From Eurosta solidaginis (taxonomy: Eukaryota > Arthropoda > Insecta > Diptera > Tephritidae), in NCBI RefSeq assembly GCF_040869045.1, contig NC_090322.1, forward strand, positions 191,021,477 to 191,085,476: DNA of 64,000 nucleotides, written 5' to 3'. The position numbers were made by a program, and so were the translations under genes. The notes beneath the pieces are model-generated. The model was given only the letters and a program-made list of their open reading frames with translations, had not been told where the DNA came from and made no database searches. Shown here piece after piece: positions 11,560 through 23,762 of this stretch (positions within the stretch are counted from its first letter, which is position 1; each line of letters opens with the position of its first letter).

Positions 11560-12806
11560 TAAGTACCTAGGCGACCGAGCTTTGCTCGGCAATCTTCGAG
11601 TATGACGCATAACATGTCATCTACATGTCATCATTAATCAAACTCTACTTTTTTTTATGTACATATATTATATATTTTTCCTTACCAATATTTGATTTCC
11701 TTAAACACTAACCGCAAAATGAACTGGAGTGAAAAATTTGAAATGGGTGAATCCAGCCTATAGTATAAGGGATTGTTATGACAATTAGTGAAATCCAGAA
11801 CTAAGTTATTTAGGTCGAGTATCTTCATGCGCTGAATTATTAATTTCAAACATTTTTTTTGTTATACACTATGAAAGTCTCACAATTTAATTACAGTCCA
11901 AAAAATTGTAAATTTCACGAATGACAACTATCAGTTAGTTTAATTAAATGTCAACATACTTCCCTAAGCGCTATCTGTTGGTAAGTAGGTAAATGGTTAG
12001 AGGTGTGCCTCTAGTGTTCAACGGTAGCAAATTACCATTTAAATATATTTTGCTAGAATTTGCCACGGTGCCTTGATATTGCATTTCAATTTTATTAGCT
12101 TGTGTGAAATTAAGAAAATTAAGCAGAATCATGGGTAACATTTTTTTACGAATATTTTTAACTTTAATGTTCTCCTTTAAAGCTTTAATAGAATATGAGT
12201 AAGTAGAGTACTATTTCATCTAACTATCCCAACCCTAAATGGCAACCCTACTGAAAAATGTCCCTATTGTAATGCGGTGTGAAATAACTTTCGTTTGATA
12301 CCCATAACGGCATATCTCATGCAATTTTTTTTTAATTTCAAAACATTTCGTTTGATACCCATATCGGCATATCTCATGCAATTTTTTTTTAATTTCGAAT
12401 AGGTGGCAACCCTAAATGACAACCCTACTCAAAAATGGCCCTATTGGAATGCGGAGTGAAATACTTTTCGTTTTATACTCATATCGGCATATCTCATGCA
12501 ATTTTTTTAACTTAGAATAGGTGGCAACCCTAAATGTCAATCCTACTCAAAAAAGTCCCTATTGTAATGCGGACTGAAATAACTTTCGTTTGATACCCAT
12601 AACGGCATATCTCACGCAATTTTTTATTTATTTCGAATAGGTGGCAACCTTGTGAAACATTCTGAGTGGCAACACCTAGGTAGAAAGTCTTAGAAGATGA
12701 TATATTATCTCTGTGCCAAATTTCATTTAAATCGGTTGAGCCGTTCCCGATATCTTTCGGCTATACAAACAAACAAGAATTGCTCGTTTAAAGTTGTAAG
12801 ATTAAG
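11560..12806 (+). mobile_element. Minisatellite-bearing Helitron-like element, second family
   Basis: The left part has a strong hairpin (CCGAGC TTT GCTCGG, 11575-11589). The interior carries a roughly 120-bp tandem repeat (12237-12650) built on CAACCCTACTCAAAAA, AATGCGG, TTTCGTTTGATACCCATA and CGGCATATCTCATGCAA, with one unit partly duplicated. The right end has TTTCATTTAAATCGGTTGAG, CCGTTCCCGATATC and then ACAAGAATTGCTCGTTTAAA. A terminal hairpin plus an internal minisatellite resembles non-autonomous Helitron/Helentron elements. No Rep/helicase is present. The exact ends are uncertain. Confidence 0.55.
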
Positions 12807-13049
12807 TAGGCCAGAACCTAGAGTCTTGAAACTCTTCAGATCCCATTAACAATTTAGCAAGAAGGAAACAAATTTTCGTTAGGTGGGGCATGGGTCGTCG
12901 TATTTATAAAGATGTCCAAAATTTGGAATTTCGCTTTTAAATGTTAAATAAATTTCCGATTACCTAAAGACCTAAAACTTTAAAAATATACATTAAGTTG
13001 TAATGTCTAGTATAAAAATGTTTTCTATATGAAGCAGGGATCAAGCTAT

Positions 13050-13830
13050 TTAGAGATATTTAGAGAATGAAGAATCTAGCGATACATCTTTTAAGTAATT
13101 TCCTGGTGAGGTAGAGAGACATGTGAGATATTTCCGCCAGTCGTCGCAGTGATCGAGATATTAGGAAAATCGTACAGATCGGATGGAATTTCGCGATCAA
13201 TTTAAGGGAAACTTCTCATTCAGCTACAAACTTTTTATCTGATACGTAGACGTTCACCCGATCACAATACATATAATAAAAGAAACATTTCCCATAGGTA
13301 GCGGCCCGGGCGGGATATTTAAAAATTTCGTACCAAGTGGGAGAATTTCGCGATCAGGTTTTAAAAGACTTCACGTTGAGCTGCAAAATTGAAACCTCAC
13401 ACATAGCTCTAGCGGCCAAGGCAAAAGACAGCAAAATGAGAAAACAATTTCGCTAGTTGTTGCACTGGTCGAGATATTTAGCAATTTCGTACTAAATATT
13501 GAATCGTTCGGTAGATTTTCATGTTACTTCCAGGAAAGATAAATGCTTGAAATTTAATATATAAACTTATTTCAAAGACCAAAGTGACTGCAAACATACC
13601 TATCACAAAAAGTTTCCCTAACCGGCGCACAGAACGAGATATTAAGAAAAATTGTACGAGAGAGAAAGGTAATCTTGCGACCAATTTTTAAGCGACTAAC
13701 CACTGTAATAGAAACCTACATAGCCAACAGCATCAATAGAATGCAACTAAATGGGGAAAAAGTTCGGAATCGCGCTGGTCGTAATAACTAAAACTTTGTG
13801 TTTAAGGACAAATTTTCCTATGCGATTTCA
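13050..13830 (+). repeat. Diverged tandem repeat, unit about 157 bp
   Basis: Phrases of the form CGAGATATT followed by AAAATTTCGTAC, GGAATTTCGCGATCA and GAGCTRCAAA recur at about 13151, 13305, 13465 and 13625, with a weak fifth copy near 13780. Spacing is 154-160 bases. The units are well diverged, so the array is old. Open frames here are not maintained from unit to unit. Confidence 0.6.
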
Positions 13831-14099
13831 TCTATTTATATAAAGGAATAGTTTACACATTTTTTAAGGATTTCCTTTTTTGTAACTTTTATTTAAGGAT
13901 TTTTCGGGAAAATTCCTCAACCGGTTTTGATGGAATTATGAAAACGGCTCGGATTCATATTTCCCTACGTAGGGCCACAATTTTAAAACGTTCCCATCTA
14001 AATAATTCTTTAATATATTTCTTTTTATGTAGAACGGTTATCAAAAGAAAAAAAATACATACATATGTAACAATTATATAAAAATTACATGTAAGTTGC

Positions 14100-14296
14100 C
14101 ACTTAATAGAAATCACTTAGGTACAGTTTCGGAATTGCTTTCGAAATAATTTTGAGATTGTTTAGAAATTTTTTTTTTAATTTTTTGGTATCGTCTTCGA
14201 AAAATGTTCGAATATATTTCGCAATCGTTTCAAACCAATTTCTGGACTATTTTCGGGGATATAAAAAAGCATTTTGGTACATTTCTGAACTATTTT
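14100..14296. repeat. Degenerate TTTCGG-rich short-unit array, left part
   Basis: Repeated phrases such as GTTTCGGAATTG, CTTTCGAAATAATTTTGAG and ATTTTCGGGGA recur every 20-30 bases. The same texture resumes at 16735 and continues to about 17430, directly on the other side of the HINE copy at 14297-16732. The HINE therefore appears to have inserted into one older array. Confidence 0.55.
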
Positions 14297-15685
14297 TATA
14301 GTCAGCTGAGCAGAGCTCACAGAGTATATTAACTTTGTTCGCATAGCGGTAATCCGTAACGGCATAAACTTATCGAGATAGATATAGACTTTTTATATCA
14401 AAATGATCTGGGTGAAAAAAGAAATTCATTTAGTCTGTCCGTCCGTCTGTAAACACGATAACTTGAGTAAATTTTGAGGCATCGTGATGAAATTTGGTAT
14501 GTAGGTTCCTGGGCGTTCACCTCAGATCGCTGTTTAAAATGAACGAAATCGGACTACAACCACGCCCACTTTTTCGATATCGAAAATTTCGAAAAACCGA
14601 AAAAGTGCGATAATTCATTACCAAAGACGGATAAAGCGATAACCTTATGACGCAGAATAGAAAATTAGTAAAGTTTTCGACAATGGGCGTGGCACCGCCC
14701 CGCAAGCTGTAATTTGGCAGTCGTTGAAGATATCATGCTGAAATTTGGCAGGAACGTTACTACTATTACTATATATATTCTTAATAAAAATTAGCAAAAT
14801 CGGAGAACGACCACACCCACTTAAAAAAAAATTTTTTTTAAGTCAAATTTAAAAAAAAAAGTTAATATCTTTACTGTATATAAGTAAATTATGTCAACAT
14901 TCATCTCCAGTATATGGTGCAACAAAATACAAAAATAAAACAAAATTTCAAAATGGGTGTGGCTCCGCCCTTTTTCATTTAATTCGTCTAGAATACTTTT
15001 AAGGCCATAAGTCAAACAAAAATTTACCAATCCTTGTGAAATTTTCTAGGTGCATATATTCTATGACGATAACTCTTTTCTGTGAAATCGGTTGAAGCCA
15101 CGCCCAGTTTTTATACACAGTCGACCGTCTGTCCTTCCGCTCGGCCGTTAACACGATAACTTGAGCAAAAAACGATATATCTTAACTAAACTTAGTTCAC
15201 GTACTTATCTGAAGTCACTTTATCTTGGTATAAAATATGGCCTAAATCCGACTATGACCACGCCCACTTTTCTGATATCGAAAATTACGAAAAATGAAAA
15301 AAATGCCATAATTCTATATCAAATATGAAAAAAGGGATGAAACATGGTAATTGGATTGGTTTATTGACGCAAAATGTAACTTTAGAAAAAACTTTGTAAA
15401 ATGGGTGTGACGCCTACCATATTAAGTAGAAGAAAATGAAAAGGTTCTGCAGGGCCAAATCAAAAGCCCTTGGAATTTGGGAAGGATAACTGTTCGTGGT
15501 ATGACATATATAAATAAATTAGCGGTACACGACAGAAGATGTTCTGGGTCACCCTGGTCCACATTTTGATTGATATCTCGAAAACGCCTTCACATATACA
15601 ACTACCACCACTCCCTTTTAAAACCCTCATTGATACTTTTAATTTGATACCCATATCGTACAAACACATTCTAGAGTCACCCCTG

Positions 15686-16498
15686 TAGTGGAATTCACTA
15701 ACTTATAACGATACGATTTGTCGAGATTTTAACTAACGATTTTGTCGCTTGCCTTATCGATTGTACTGTTCACTAACTTAGTTTTAACGGCTCGAAATAG
15801 TTGACATTTAAATTTCGTTTTAACAGTAGAAAGGTGGCAGCACAGCTTAACGAAACCCAAAAAAATGCGAAAAACACAAAACGAATGCCAAAAATAAATA
15901 AATTCTGTCCGTATACTAACTGCTTTTAAAACTCATTATTGCGCAAGTTTTTACCTATTTTAATAAAAGGTAAGTAAATGCGGTTTTAATGTCATATTTC
16001 TCGACATAACCAATTTCTCACATTAAAATAGAATGGCGTCAACAAGTAATAACACTCAAAGGAAAAGCCGTACACCACAGCAGAGTAGCTAAGTCAGATG
16101 GTGCACTATTTGAAGGAAACTCCAGGATAAGCGAGATCTAGGTTTTTAAAGATGCACGGAAAAGCCGAATGCGACAAAAAGTGGAGCGAAATGTTCATCT
16201 TTTGATAAAACGTACGCCATGTACTCAAATGCCATTTGATTTATAAATACAACAGCTTTTCGTGTTTGAAAGTATTTATTTAAAGTTCCGATTTTCTTTT
16301 TTAACTAAAATTGCCAGAAATATTATTTTCGTGATTTTTAATGCAGCCAGTTTACTTGCCGTTTATTTAACAACACAGCTGTTCGTCGATAAACAAATAT
16401 CGATACAAAATAGTTACTGAATAACGAAATCGTTATAGTTATCGATTCGCAAATAAAGCGATGGCAAATGTGGTTTAAAAAGTTAGTGAATTCCACTA
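15686..16498 (+). mobile_element. Harbinger-like DNA element, 3-bp target duplication
   Basis: The 19-bp ends TAGTGGAATTCACTAACTT are perfect inverted repeats. CTG flanks both sides (15683-15685, 16499-16501), and removing the element plus one CTG restores the minisatellite phrase CACCCCTGGTCCACC exactly, so the insertion is clear. A 3-bp duplication fits PIF/Harbinger-type elements, although the usual target is TWA rather than CTG. The remnant of a Myb/SANT (zeste-type) protein inside supports that class. Confidence 0.75.
16033..16207 (+). pseudogene. Zeste-type Myb/SANT DNA-binding protein remnant
   Basis: From ATG 16033 the frame reads MASTSNNTQRKSRTPQQSS and then a stop. A neighbouring frame continues SQMVHYLKETPG, stop, then FLKMHGKAECDKKWSEM. 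The phrase RTPQQ..QMVxYL and KKWSEM resemble the start of the Myb/SANT-like 'regulatory protein zeste' domain often encoded as the second protein of Harbinger transposons. An upstream splice-like pattern (GTAAGT near 15970, TTAAAATAG before the ATG) suggests an intron. Frameshift and stops make it a dead gene. The transposase itself is absent. Confidence 0.55.
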
Positions 16499-16734
16499 CT
16501 GGTCCACCCTTATTGCGATATCTCGAAAAGGCGTCCACTTATAGAACTATGACCCACTTCCTCTTAAAATACTCTTTAATACCTTCCATTTGATACACAT
16601 GTCATACAAACACATTCCAGGGTTACCCTAGGTACATTTAGCTAAATGGTGATTTTCCCTTATTTTGTCTCCACAGCTCTCAGCTGAGTATGTAATGTTC
16701 GGTTACACCCGAATTTAGCCTTCCTTACTTGTTA

Positions 16735-17430
16735 TTTTTGAGTTGCTTTCGAGTTATAACGGTACAAAATAAGTAATTTCAGGAATATTTCCTAATGGTT
16801 TTTGGAACGATTGCGGTCCGGTTTACCAACATCTCATTTACCGGATTATTTGAGAACTAATTTCGGTATCAATTCGGAGCCGTTTCGGAAATATTTTTGA
16901 ATTGTTTTATGTTTGAATTATGTTGAGCATCACTTAGGGATAATTTCCGTGATCAATTCAAAAATATTTTTGTTTGAATTATTTTAGAAACCTTTCGTTA
17001 TAATTTCAATACAATTTCTGCAATGTTAGGGATAATTTCGGGACCATTACCATGTGAGCTCGTAACCATATGGTAGACTAGTTCAAACGATTTTTAGGCT
17101 CTTTCAGAGCTGCCATCAGAACTATTTTGGAGTAGTTTTTTCTGAAGTAAATCTGTAACACTTTCATGGTTGTTTCATAAATGTTTTCGGGAAAATTTCG
17201 GGATGGCTTCGCGATTATTTTTGCCATAATTTTGTACCATTTAGGTGTCATTTTATTGACTCTTCAAAATTATCATAAGAACTTCTTCGGGGCTATTTCG
17301 TTTTCAATTCGTCATCCGTTCAGGATTGTTTGTGAAAGTTTGCCAAAGAAACTGCTTTTGAGATCATTTTCCGATCGTTTCGAGACTCTTGGATTTCGGA
17401 GTTTCAGGCATTTCGTGATTGTTAAAGAAC
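16735..17430. repeat. Degenerate TTTCGG-rich short-unit array, right part
   Basis: Phrases such as TTTCGGAAATATTTTTGAATTG, GATAATTTCGGGACCATT and TTTTCGGGAAAATTTCGGG recur with no fixed period. This is the continuation of 14100-14296. The 84-residue open frame at 17181-17435 is a product of this array and shows no domain. Confidence 0.5.
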
Positions 17431-17770
17431 TATGAAGCTCATCATTTAGTAATAAATATATTTTCAACATAGCTAAATTTAGTTCGGAAATTATTTCACA
17501 ATTTAAAAAAAAAATTACTCTATTTATATGTAAATACACAGACACACGCACATTTATGTGTATAAATATACAAAAAAATAAATGTTCCTTGTCCTTCTGC
17601 CTATCCCTTTTTGCGACTGAGCAATACAAATATAAATATTTATTTAGGCGTTTGAAAGCTTTTCTGACTTATGAATAAATAAAATTTGCTTTCTATTCAA
17701 GAGAATCATATTTTTGTTTACCTAAAACTCTAGACAAAAGATTCACTAAAAATTTAAAGTGAAAATAACC

Positions 17771-19341
17771 AAGTAAGGAAGTTCGGGTGTAACCGAACAT
17801 TACATACTCAGTTGAGAGCTATGGTGACAATATAAATGTAAATAACCATGTAGGAAAATGAACCGAGGGTAACCCTGGAATGTGTTTGTATGACATGTGT
17901 ATCAAATGGAAGGTATTAAAGAGTATTTTAAGAGGAAGTGGGCCATAGTTCTATAGGTGGACGCCATTTAGGGATATCGCCATAAAGGTGGACAAGGGGT
18001 CACCCTGGAATTTGTTTGTACGATATGAGTATCAAATGAAAGGGGTTAATGAGTATTTTAAAAGGGAGTGGGCCTTAGTTCTATAGGTGGACGCTTTTTC
18101 GAGATATCGCCATAAAGGTGGACCAGGGGTGACTCTAGAATGTGTTTGTACGATATGGGTATTAAATTAAAAGTATTAATGAGGGTTTTAAAAGGGAGTA
18201 GCCCTTAGTTGTATATGTGAAGGCGTTTTCGAGATATCGACCAAAATATGCACCAGGGTGACCCAGAACATCATCTGTCGGGTACCGCTAATTTATTTAT
18301 ATATGTAATACCACGGGCAGTATTCCTGCCAAGATTCCAAGGGCTTTTGATTTCGCCCTGCAGAACTTTTTCATTTTCTTCTACTTAATATGGTAGGTGT
18401 CACACCCATTTTAAAAAAGTTTTTTTCTAAAGTTATATTTCGCGTCAATAAACCAATCCAATTAACATGTTCCATCCCTTTTTTCGTATTTGGTATAGAA
18501 TTATGGCATTTTTTTTCATTTTTCGTAATTTTCGATATCGAAAAAATATGCGTGGTCATAGTTGGATTTTGGCCATTTTTTATACCAATTCAAAGTGAGT
18601 TCGGATAAGTACGTGAACTGAGTTTAGTAAAGATATATCGATTTTTGCTCAAGTTATTGTGTTAAAGGCCGAGCGGAAGGACAGACGGTCGACTGTGTAT
18701 AAAAACTGGGCTTGGCTTCAACCGATTTCGCCCTTTTTCATAGAAAAAAATTTTTTTAAAAGTGGGCGAGGTCGTTCTCCGGTTTTTCTAATTTTTATTA
18801 AGCATACATATAGTAATAGGAGTAACGTTCCTGCCAAATTTCATCATGATATCTTCAACGACTGCCAAATTACAGCTTGCAAAAATTTTAAATTACCTTC
18901 TTTAAAAGTGGGCGGTGCCACGCCCATTGTCCAAAATTTTGCTAATTTTCTATTCTGCGTCATAAGTTCAGCTCACCTACCAAGTTTCATCGCTTTATCC
19001 GTCTTTGGTAATGAATTATCGCACTTTTTCAGTTTTTGGAAATTTTCGATATCGAAAAAGTGGGCGTGGTTATAGTCCGATATCGTTCATTTTAAATAGC
19101 GATCTCAGATGAGTGCTCAGGAACACACATACCAAATTTCATCAAGATACCTCAAAATTTACTCAAGATATCGTGTTAAGGGACGGACGGACGGACGGAC
19201 ATGGTCAATCAAATTTTTTTTCGATACTGATGATTTTGATATATGGAAGTCTATATCTATCTCGATTCTTTTATACCTGTACAACCAACCGTTATCCAAT
19301 CAAAGTTAGTATACTCTGTGAGCTCTGCTGAACTGAGTATA
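17771..19341 (-). mobile_element. HINE / DINE-1-like element
   Basis: Read on the minus strand it starts TATACTCAGTTCAGCAGAGC (19341 downward), has a GTCCGTCCGTCCGTCC tract at 19180-19200, CCACGCCCAC blocks, and about three 130-bp minisatellite units (17880-18290). It ends with the GTTCGGTTACACCCGAAC hairpin and CTTCCTTACTT at 17771. The 138-residue frame at 18659-19075 is a chance frame through it; its mirror appears in other copies. Confidence 0.85.
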
Positions 19342-20454
19342 AAAATGTGAATTTTAAAACCTCTCCTGTATAAATTCATGTTAAATGTATGAGATGCATA
19401 TATGTAATACTCCTATATTGCTACAAAAGGCTAGGTACATTCCCAAACATCAGAGTGCCGATATATTGCTGTTTAAATGTGTTTGAGTTTGTATTCAATA
19501 ATCGAATGTACCTAAACTTTATTTTTTTCCTTTCACACTTATGCTGCTACAATCACAAAAATTTCATAGGCTGACTTGTTTTGATTTCGAATTCAAAAGA
19601 CATTGCGAGTATTTTCTATTAGCAATATAGGAGTATTACATATATGATGAGATGTAAGTTACTCCCAAAAGCAATCAGAGTAAGGGAGTGTTGTTTTAGT
19701 AGCATTGGGAAGATGTGTACGAATTTGTGTTTTTTTTACTAAAATCGGACTAGTCTTCATAAGAGTAATGTTACCAGCTCTGTATCCAATGCTTTGCAAA
19801 AAATACAAAGATTTTTTCACTCCAATGATTCCCAGCAACGAAATAACAATGAAAGACAAAGCGCGGGGAATCGGCCTCTAAAAATTTTTTGGAAATCAGC
19901 ATGCGACAGAAATATCATCTAAGCAGGAATGTTTCTAGCCAAGTTCGTCGCAACTAACAGAAAGGAAAATGAGGTTACTGGTGGTCATCAGCCCATCCGC
20001 CTTACTGTGCGGTTCTAAGCCGAGAGAAAGCAAACTTCAGAAGAAAAATTTCTTTCCAGGAATATAAACCAAAGGGCAGAGAGAAAACGATAACAACTAT
20101 CAAGAATTTAAAGCATGGATTACTAGCGGCTTTTGGTTGAAAAATTTCTACGTTAGCCGAATGCTTTTTGGTGCTTAAAAAAATATGCTGAAGCAAAAAT
20201 TTAAATTAATGATCAAAGGCTCGTGATAGAGCCAAAACTGACGGCAATGCCTTAGCGAAAGCAATGTCAACAATATTGTTCCCAAAAAGCCCAGTGACAT
20301 CCAAGAAAGCACACTCAGAGCAAACAAATTCAGAATAAGCATTCCACCTTAAAGCAAAGGCCTACTGTACCGACATAAATTATGGCGTATTAGAAATTTT
20401 TTTAAACCAACGCACCGAAAACTAAAATCACTCTGGAGTGAATGATAAATAAAA
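19342..20454. other. No gene seen
   Basis: No supported gene, known repeat or RNA was recognised. Phrases near 19400 and 19630 (GAGATG...TATATGTAATACTCCTATAT and its reverse complement) form a short inverted pair about 230 bases apart, which may be the ends of a decayed MITE. Confidence 0.4.
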
Positions 20455-20786
20455 AAATAAATGCAAGGTGCGTTAACCTCCGAAGGGATTTGATGCCGAG
20501 CTTCCAATTCCAATTTGCATCGTGCTGCTTTTAATTTCTCCTACAAATTAGCGGGACGGCACCTGCATGTTTTATGCCGACTTCGAACGGATACTGCATG
20601 GCAGATGAATTTTCACTGAGAAGTTTTACATTGCAGAAATACACTCGAAGTGTTTGCCAAATCACTGCCAAGGGGCGACCCTGCTTAGAGACACTTCATT
20701 TCGATGTTTTTTTTGTCTGCTACTTGAACCCAGGATCTTCAGCTATGTAAGCGGATCACGCTACCACCACACCATGGCGGCCGGGT
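20455..20786 (-). mobile_element. tRNA-derived SINE
   Basis: On the minus strand the unit starts at about 20786 with GGCCGCCATGGTGTGGTGG, then TAGCGTGATCCG, and GATCCTGGGTTCAAGTAGC, which are placed like tRNA A and B boxes. The body has CAGTGATTTGGCAAACACT, TGTATTTCTGCAATG, GAAAATTCATCTGCCATGCA, CGGCATAAAACATGCAGGT and CCTTCGGAGGTTAACGCACC, ending in an AT tail near 20455. I recognise this as a widespread tephritid SINE. It probably moves using a LINE reverse transcriptase. Confidence 0.75.
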
Positions 20787-20974
20787 GGAGTGAATAAGGC
20801 CAATAAAAAAGAAGGCCTGTCGATTAATATTGAGTAAAGTTCTGTTTATGTGGGTGCACTAATGTTTTCAGTTAAAAGCTTCGATTGGATATTTTATGTT
20901 ATATCAGACTAGCAGATCCACCAGATATTGTTCTCCTCGAACTTTGGCTTTCTTATACTAAGAATTTTTCTGCA

Positions 20975-21125
20975 TTCTAGTCACCCTCTCTCCCATTTCT
21001 TTATATTCCACTCGCTTTTCCATTTCCTCTCCTTCTTCTATACCCTCTCCAACTCCTATATCCCACATCTTCTTCTTTTATATTTTCTCTGTTCAAAAAC
21101 TCTCTCCACCTCCTTGCCCTTCTAT
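20975..21125. repeat. Polypyrimidine tract
   Basis: About 150 bases are mostly C and T (CACCCTCTCTCCCATTTC, CCATTTCCTCTCCTTCTTC). It is similar in kind to 8440-8640. An open frame through it is Ser/Phe/Leu-rich only because of composition. Confidence 0.55.
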
Positions 21126-21929
21126 TTTTCGGCCCAAGAGGTAGTCATATCGGAGCCTTTCTATGCAAACACAGGAAAAGGAAAGCAACCACTTCTTTAA
21201 AACAGAAGAGACTTTCGCGATTTGTGAAACGGGCCAAATGATTAGACGGCGATGAGCCAAATAAATAAGGAATTAGGATATATCTAGATATATGACATAT
21301 ACTGCTCGCATTTACAGCGCACTTAAATGCCTACGAGTGCATTCGCGAAAAGTCCGTTACACTCAATTTGTGTCGCTTTTAACTTAATATAAGAAAACAA
21401 TAAATCAGAAATTACAACACAATTAAAGAATTTTCCAAAATGTCGCTGATTTTCAAAGCAGATAACATTAAAGCATACCTACCTGGGGGGCAAAACATTG
21501 AAATGGCGTTCAAGCATACGCTTTTATATACGTACATGGATATGTTTGTAGATATAAAATTCAGCGGCCTACGGTTCTGCACATAGTCAATGTTGCGTTG
21601 AAACAAGAGCAAGTTTGTTCATAAATATGTATGAGTACAGAAAGGAAACAAATAAAACTTAGCTTATGGCTATAAATGTGTTCAACCGAAGAAGCCAAGC
21701 AAACAAAAAATAGTGAAGTACATGAAGGTGAATCGTTAAAACTGTAGGCGAACCTGTTGACAGTCGAATATTGCTTTCCCTTTCAACATATGTCAATCTT
21801 CTTACATAGGCGTATGAACGTAGAATAAGACAGCGGGTAGGAAATCATGACTGCACGAAAACTCGCAGAACACAACACAACAACAAAATCGCAAGCACAT
21901 GCGCCAAACATGAGAAATTAAATCAATAA
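21126..21929. other. No gene seen
   Basis: AT-rich sequence with no supported feature before the HINE copy that begins near 21930. Confidence 0.4.
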
Positions 21930-23762
21930 ACGGTACTCTGTCACGGCAATAACTAATCCAGATAGATATAGACTTCTATATATCAAAATGATCTGGGCGA
22001 AAAAAGAAATTTATTTAACCATGTCCGTCCGTCCGTTTGTAAACACGATAACTTGAGTAAGTTTTGAGGTATCTTGATGAAATTTGGTATATACCCTGCA
22101 AAAATCGCGAGTACTCCATGCATGCATGTTTGGAGTACTCCCTATGGACCAGGCGAGTGCTCCAAAATTAACCACAATTCATACAAAAAATATGGTCCAA
22201 TTAACATTGCGATGTCCTATGACCGGACCAAATACTCCAGCTCCGCATTACATCAGAGTAATCCATGGAGTACCCACAGTCCAATAAACATCGTGTAGTG
22301 ATTACAATCGTTAAAAACGAGCAATGATCGGCTTACAACATGTTCGTGTAGAAACATAAGTTGGTCCATCGTTGCATTACAGTGGAGTAGAATGGTAAGT
22401 ACTCCAGTGGACCACATGGTCCAACGATTTTTGCAGGGTAGGTTCCTGGGCGCTCGTCTCAGATCGCTATTTAAAATGAATGATATCGGACTATAACCAC
22501 GCCCACTTTTTCGATATCGAAAATTTCGAAAAACGGAAAAAGCCCGATAATTCATTACCAAAGACGGATAAAGCTATGAAACGTGGTAGGTACGTTGACC
22601 TTATGACGCAGAATAGAAAATTTTTAAAATTTTGGACAGTGGGCAGGTAATTCAAAAGTTTTGCAAGCCGCAATTTGGCAGTCGTTGAAGATATCATGAT
22701 GAAATTTGGCACGAACGTTACTCCTATTACTATATGTGTGCTAAAAGAAATTTTTTTAAATCAAATTTTAACAAAAAATACAATATCTTTACAGTATATA
22801 AGTAAATTATGTCAACATTCAACTGCAGTAATGATATGGTGCAAAAAAATACAAAAATAAAAGAAAATTTCAAAATGGGCGTGGCTCAACCCTTTTTTAT
22901 TTAATTTGTCTGGAATACCTTTAATGCCATAAGTTGAACAATAATGTATCAATCCTTATGAAATTTGGTAAGGGCAGCCACGCCCAGTTTTTATACACAG
23001 TCGACCGTATGTCCTTCCGCTCGGCCCTTAACACGATAACTTGAGCAAAAATCGATATATCTTTACTAAACTAAGTTCACGTACTTATCTGAACTCGCTT
23101 TGTATTGGTATAAAAAATGGCCGAAATCCGACTATGACCACGCCCACTTTTTCGTTATCGAAAATTTCGAAAAACGAAAAAAAATTCCATAATTCTATAC
23201 CAAATACGAAAGGGATGAAACATGGTGATTGGATTGGTTTTTTTACGCAAGGTATAACTTTAGAAAAAACTTTGTAAAATGGGTGTGACACCTACCATAT
23301 TAAGTAGAAGAAAATGAGAAGTTCTGCGGGGCGAAATGAAAAGCCCTTAGAATCATGGCAGGAATACTGTTCGTGGTATTACATATATAAATAAATTAGC
23401 GATACCTGACAGATGATGTTCTAGATCAGCATGGTCTAAATTTTGGTCGATATCTCGAAAACGCCTTGACATATACAACTAAGACCCACTCCCTTTTAAA
23501 ATACTCATTAACACCTTTCATTTGATACCCGTATCGTACAAACACATTCTAGAGTCACCCTGGGTCCACCTTTATGGCGATATCCCGAAATGGCGTCCAC
23601 GTATAGAACTATGGCCCCCTCCCTTTTAAAATACTCTTTAATACCTTCAATTTGATACCTCATTCATTTTCCTAAATACTGGTTTTCCCTTATTTTGTCT
23701 CCAAAGCTCTCAGCTGAGTATGTAATGTTCGGTTACACCCAAACTTAGCCTTCCTTACTTGT
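21930..23762 (+). mobile_element. HINE / DINE-1-like element, 5' end diverged
   Basis: It lacks the TATACTCAG terminus but has the adjacent block (AGATAGATATAGACTTCTAT), GTCCGTCCGTCCGTTTG near 22025, CCACGCCCAC, two to three minisatellite units (23400-23680), and the 3' hairpin with CCTTCCTTACTTGTT. An internal part between about 22650 and 22740 is shortened. A TA-target MITE at 22094-22438 interrupts GGTATGTAGGTTCCTGG. Confidence 0.8.
22094..22438. mobile_element. MITE with TA target duplication (345 bp)
   Basis: Perfect 14-bp terminal inverted repeats, CCCTGCAAAAATCG and its complement, are flanked by TA on both sides (22092-22093, 22439-22440). Removing the element and one TA restores the HINE consensus. 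The interior is rich in GGAGTACTCC- and GGACCA-type phrases and encodes nothing. TA target and short TIRs fit a Tc1/mariner-type non-autonomous element. Confidence 0.85.

Larger units (their letters stand above)
14297..16732 (+). mobile_element. HINE / DINE-1-like element (interrupted)
   Basis: The 5' end TATAGTCAGCTGAGCAGAGC is followed by a GTCCGTCCGTCTG microsatellite near 14440, several CCACGCCCAC blocks, TTTTTCGATATCGAAAAT, and two to three minisatellite units. The 3' end carries the hairpin GTTCGG TTACAC CCGAA(T) followed by CCTTCCTTACTTGTT. These parts in this order match the known DINE-1/HINE layout: subterminal inverted repeat, GTCY tract, minisatellite, 3' stem-loop. No helicase is encoded, so it is non-autonomous. 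A Harbinger-like element (15686-16498) splits the minisatellite. Confidence 0.8.

Noticed and set aside
18659..19075. 138-residue open frame as a gene
   Set aside because: It lies entirely inside a HINE copy; equivalent frames appear in the other copies with different stops, and the residues reflect GGGCGTGGC-type repeat blocks.
20928..21200. Ser/Phe/Leu-rich 90-residue frame
   Set aside because: It is the translation of a polypyrimidine tract.
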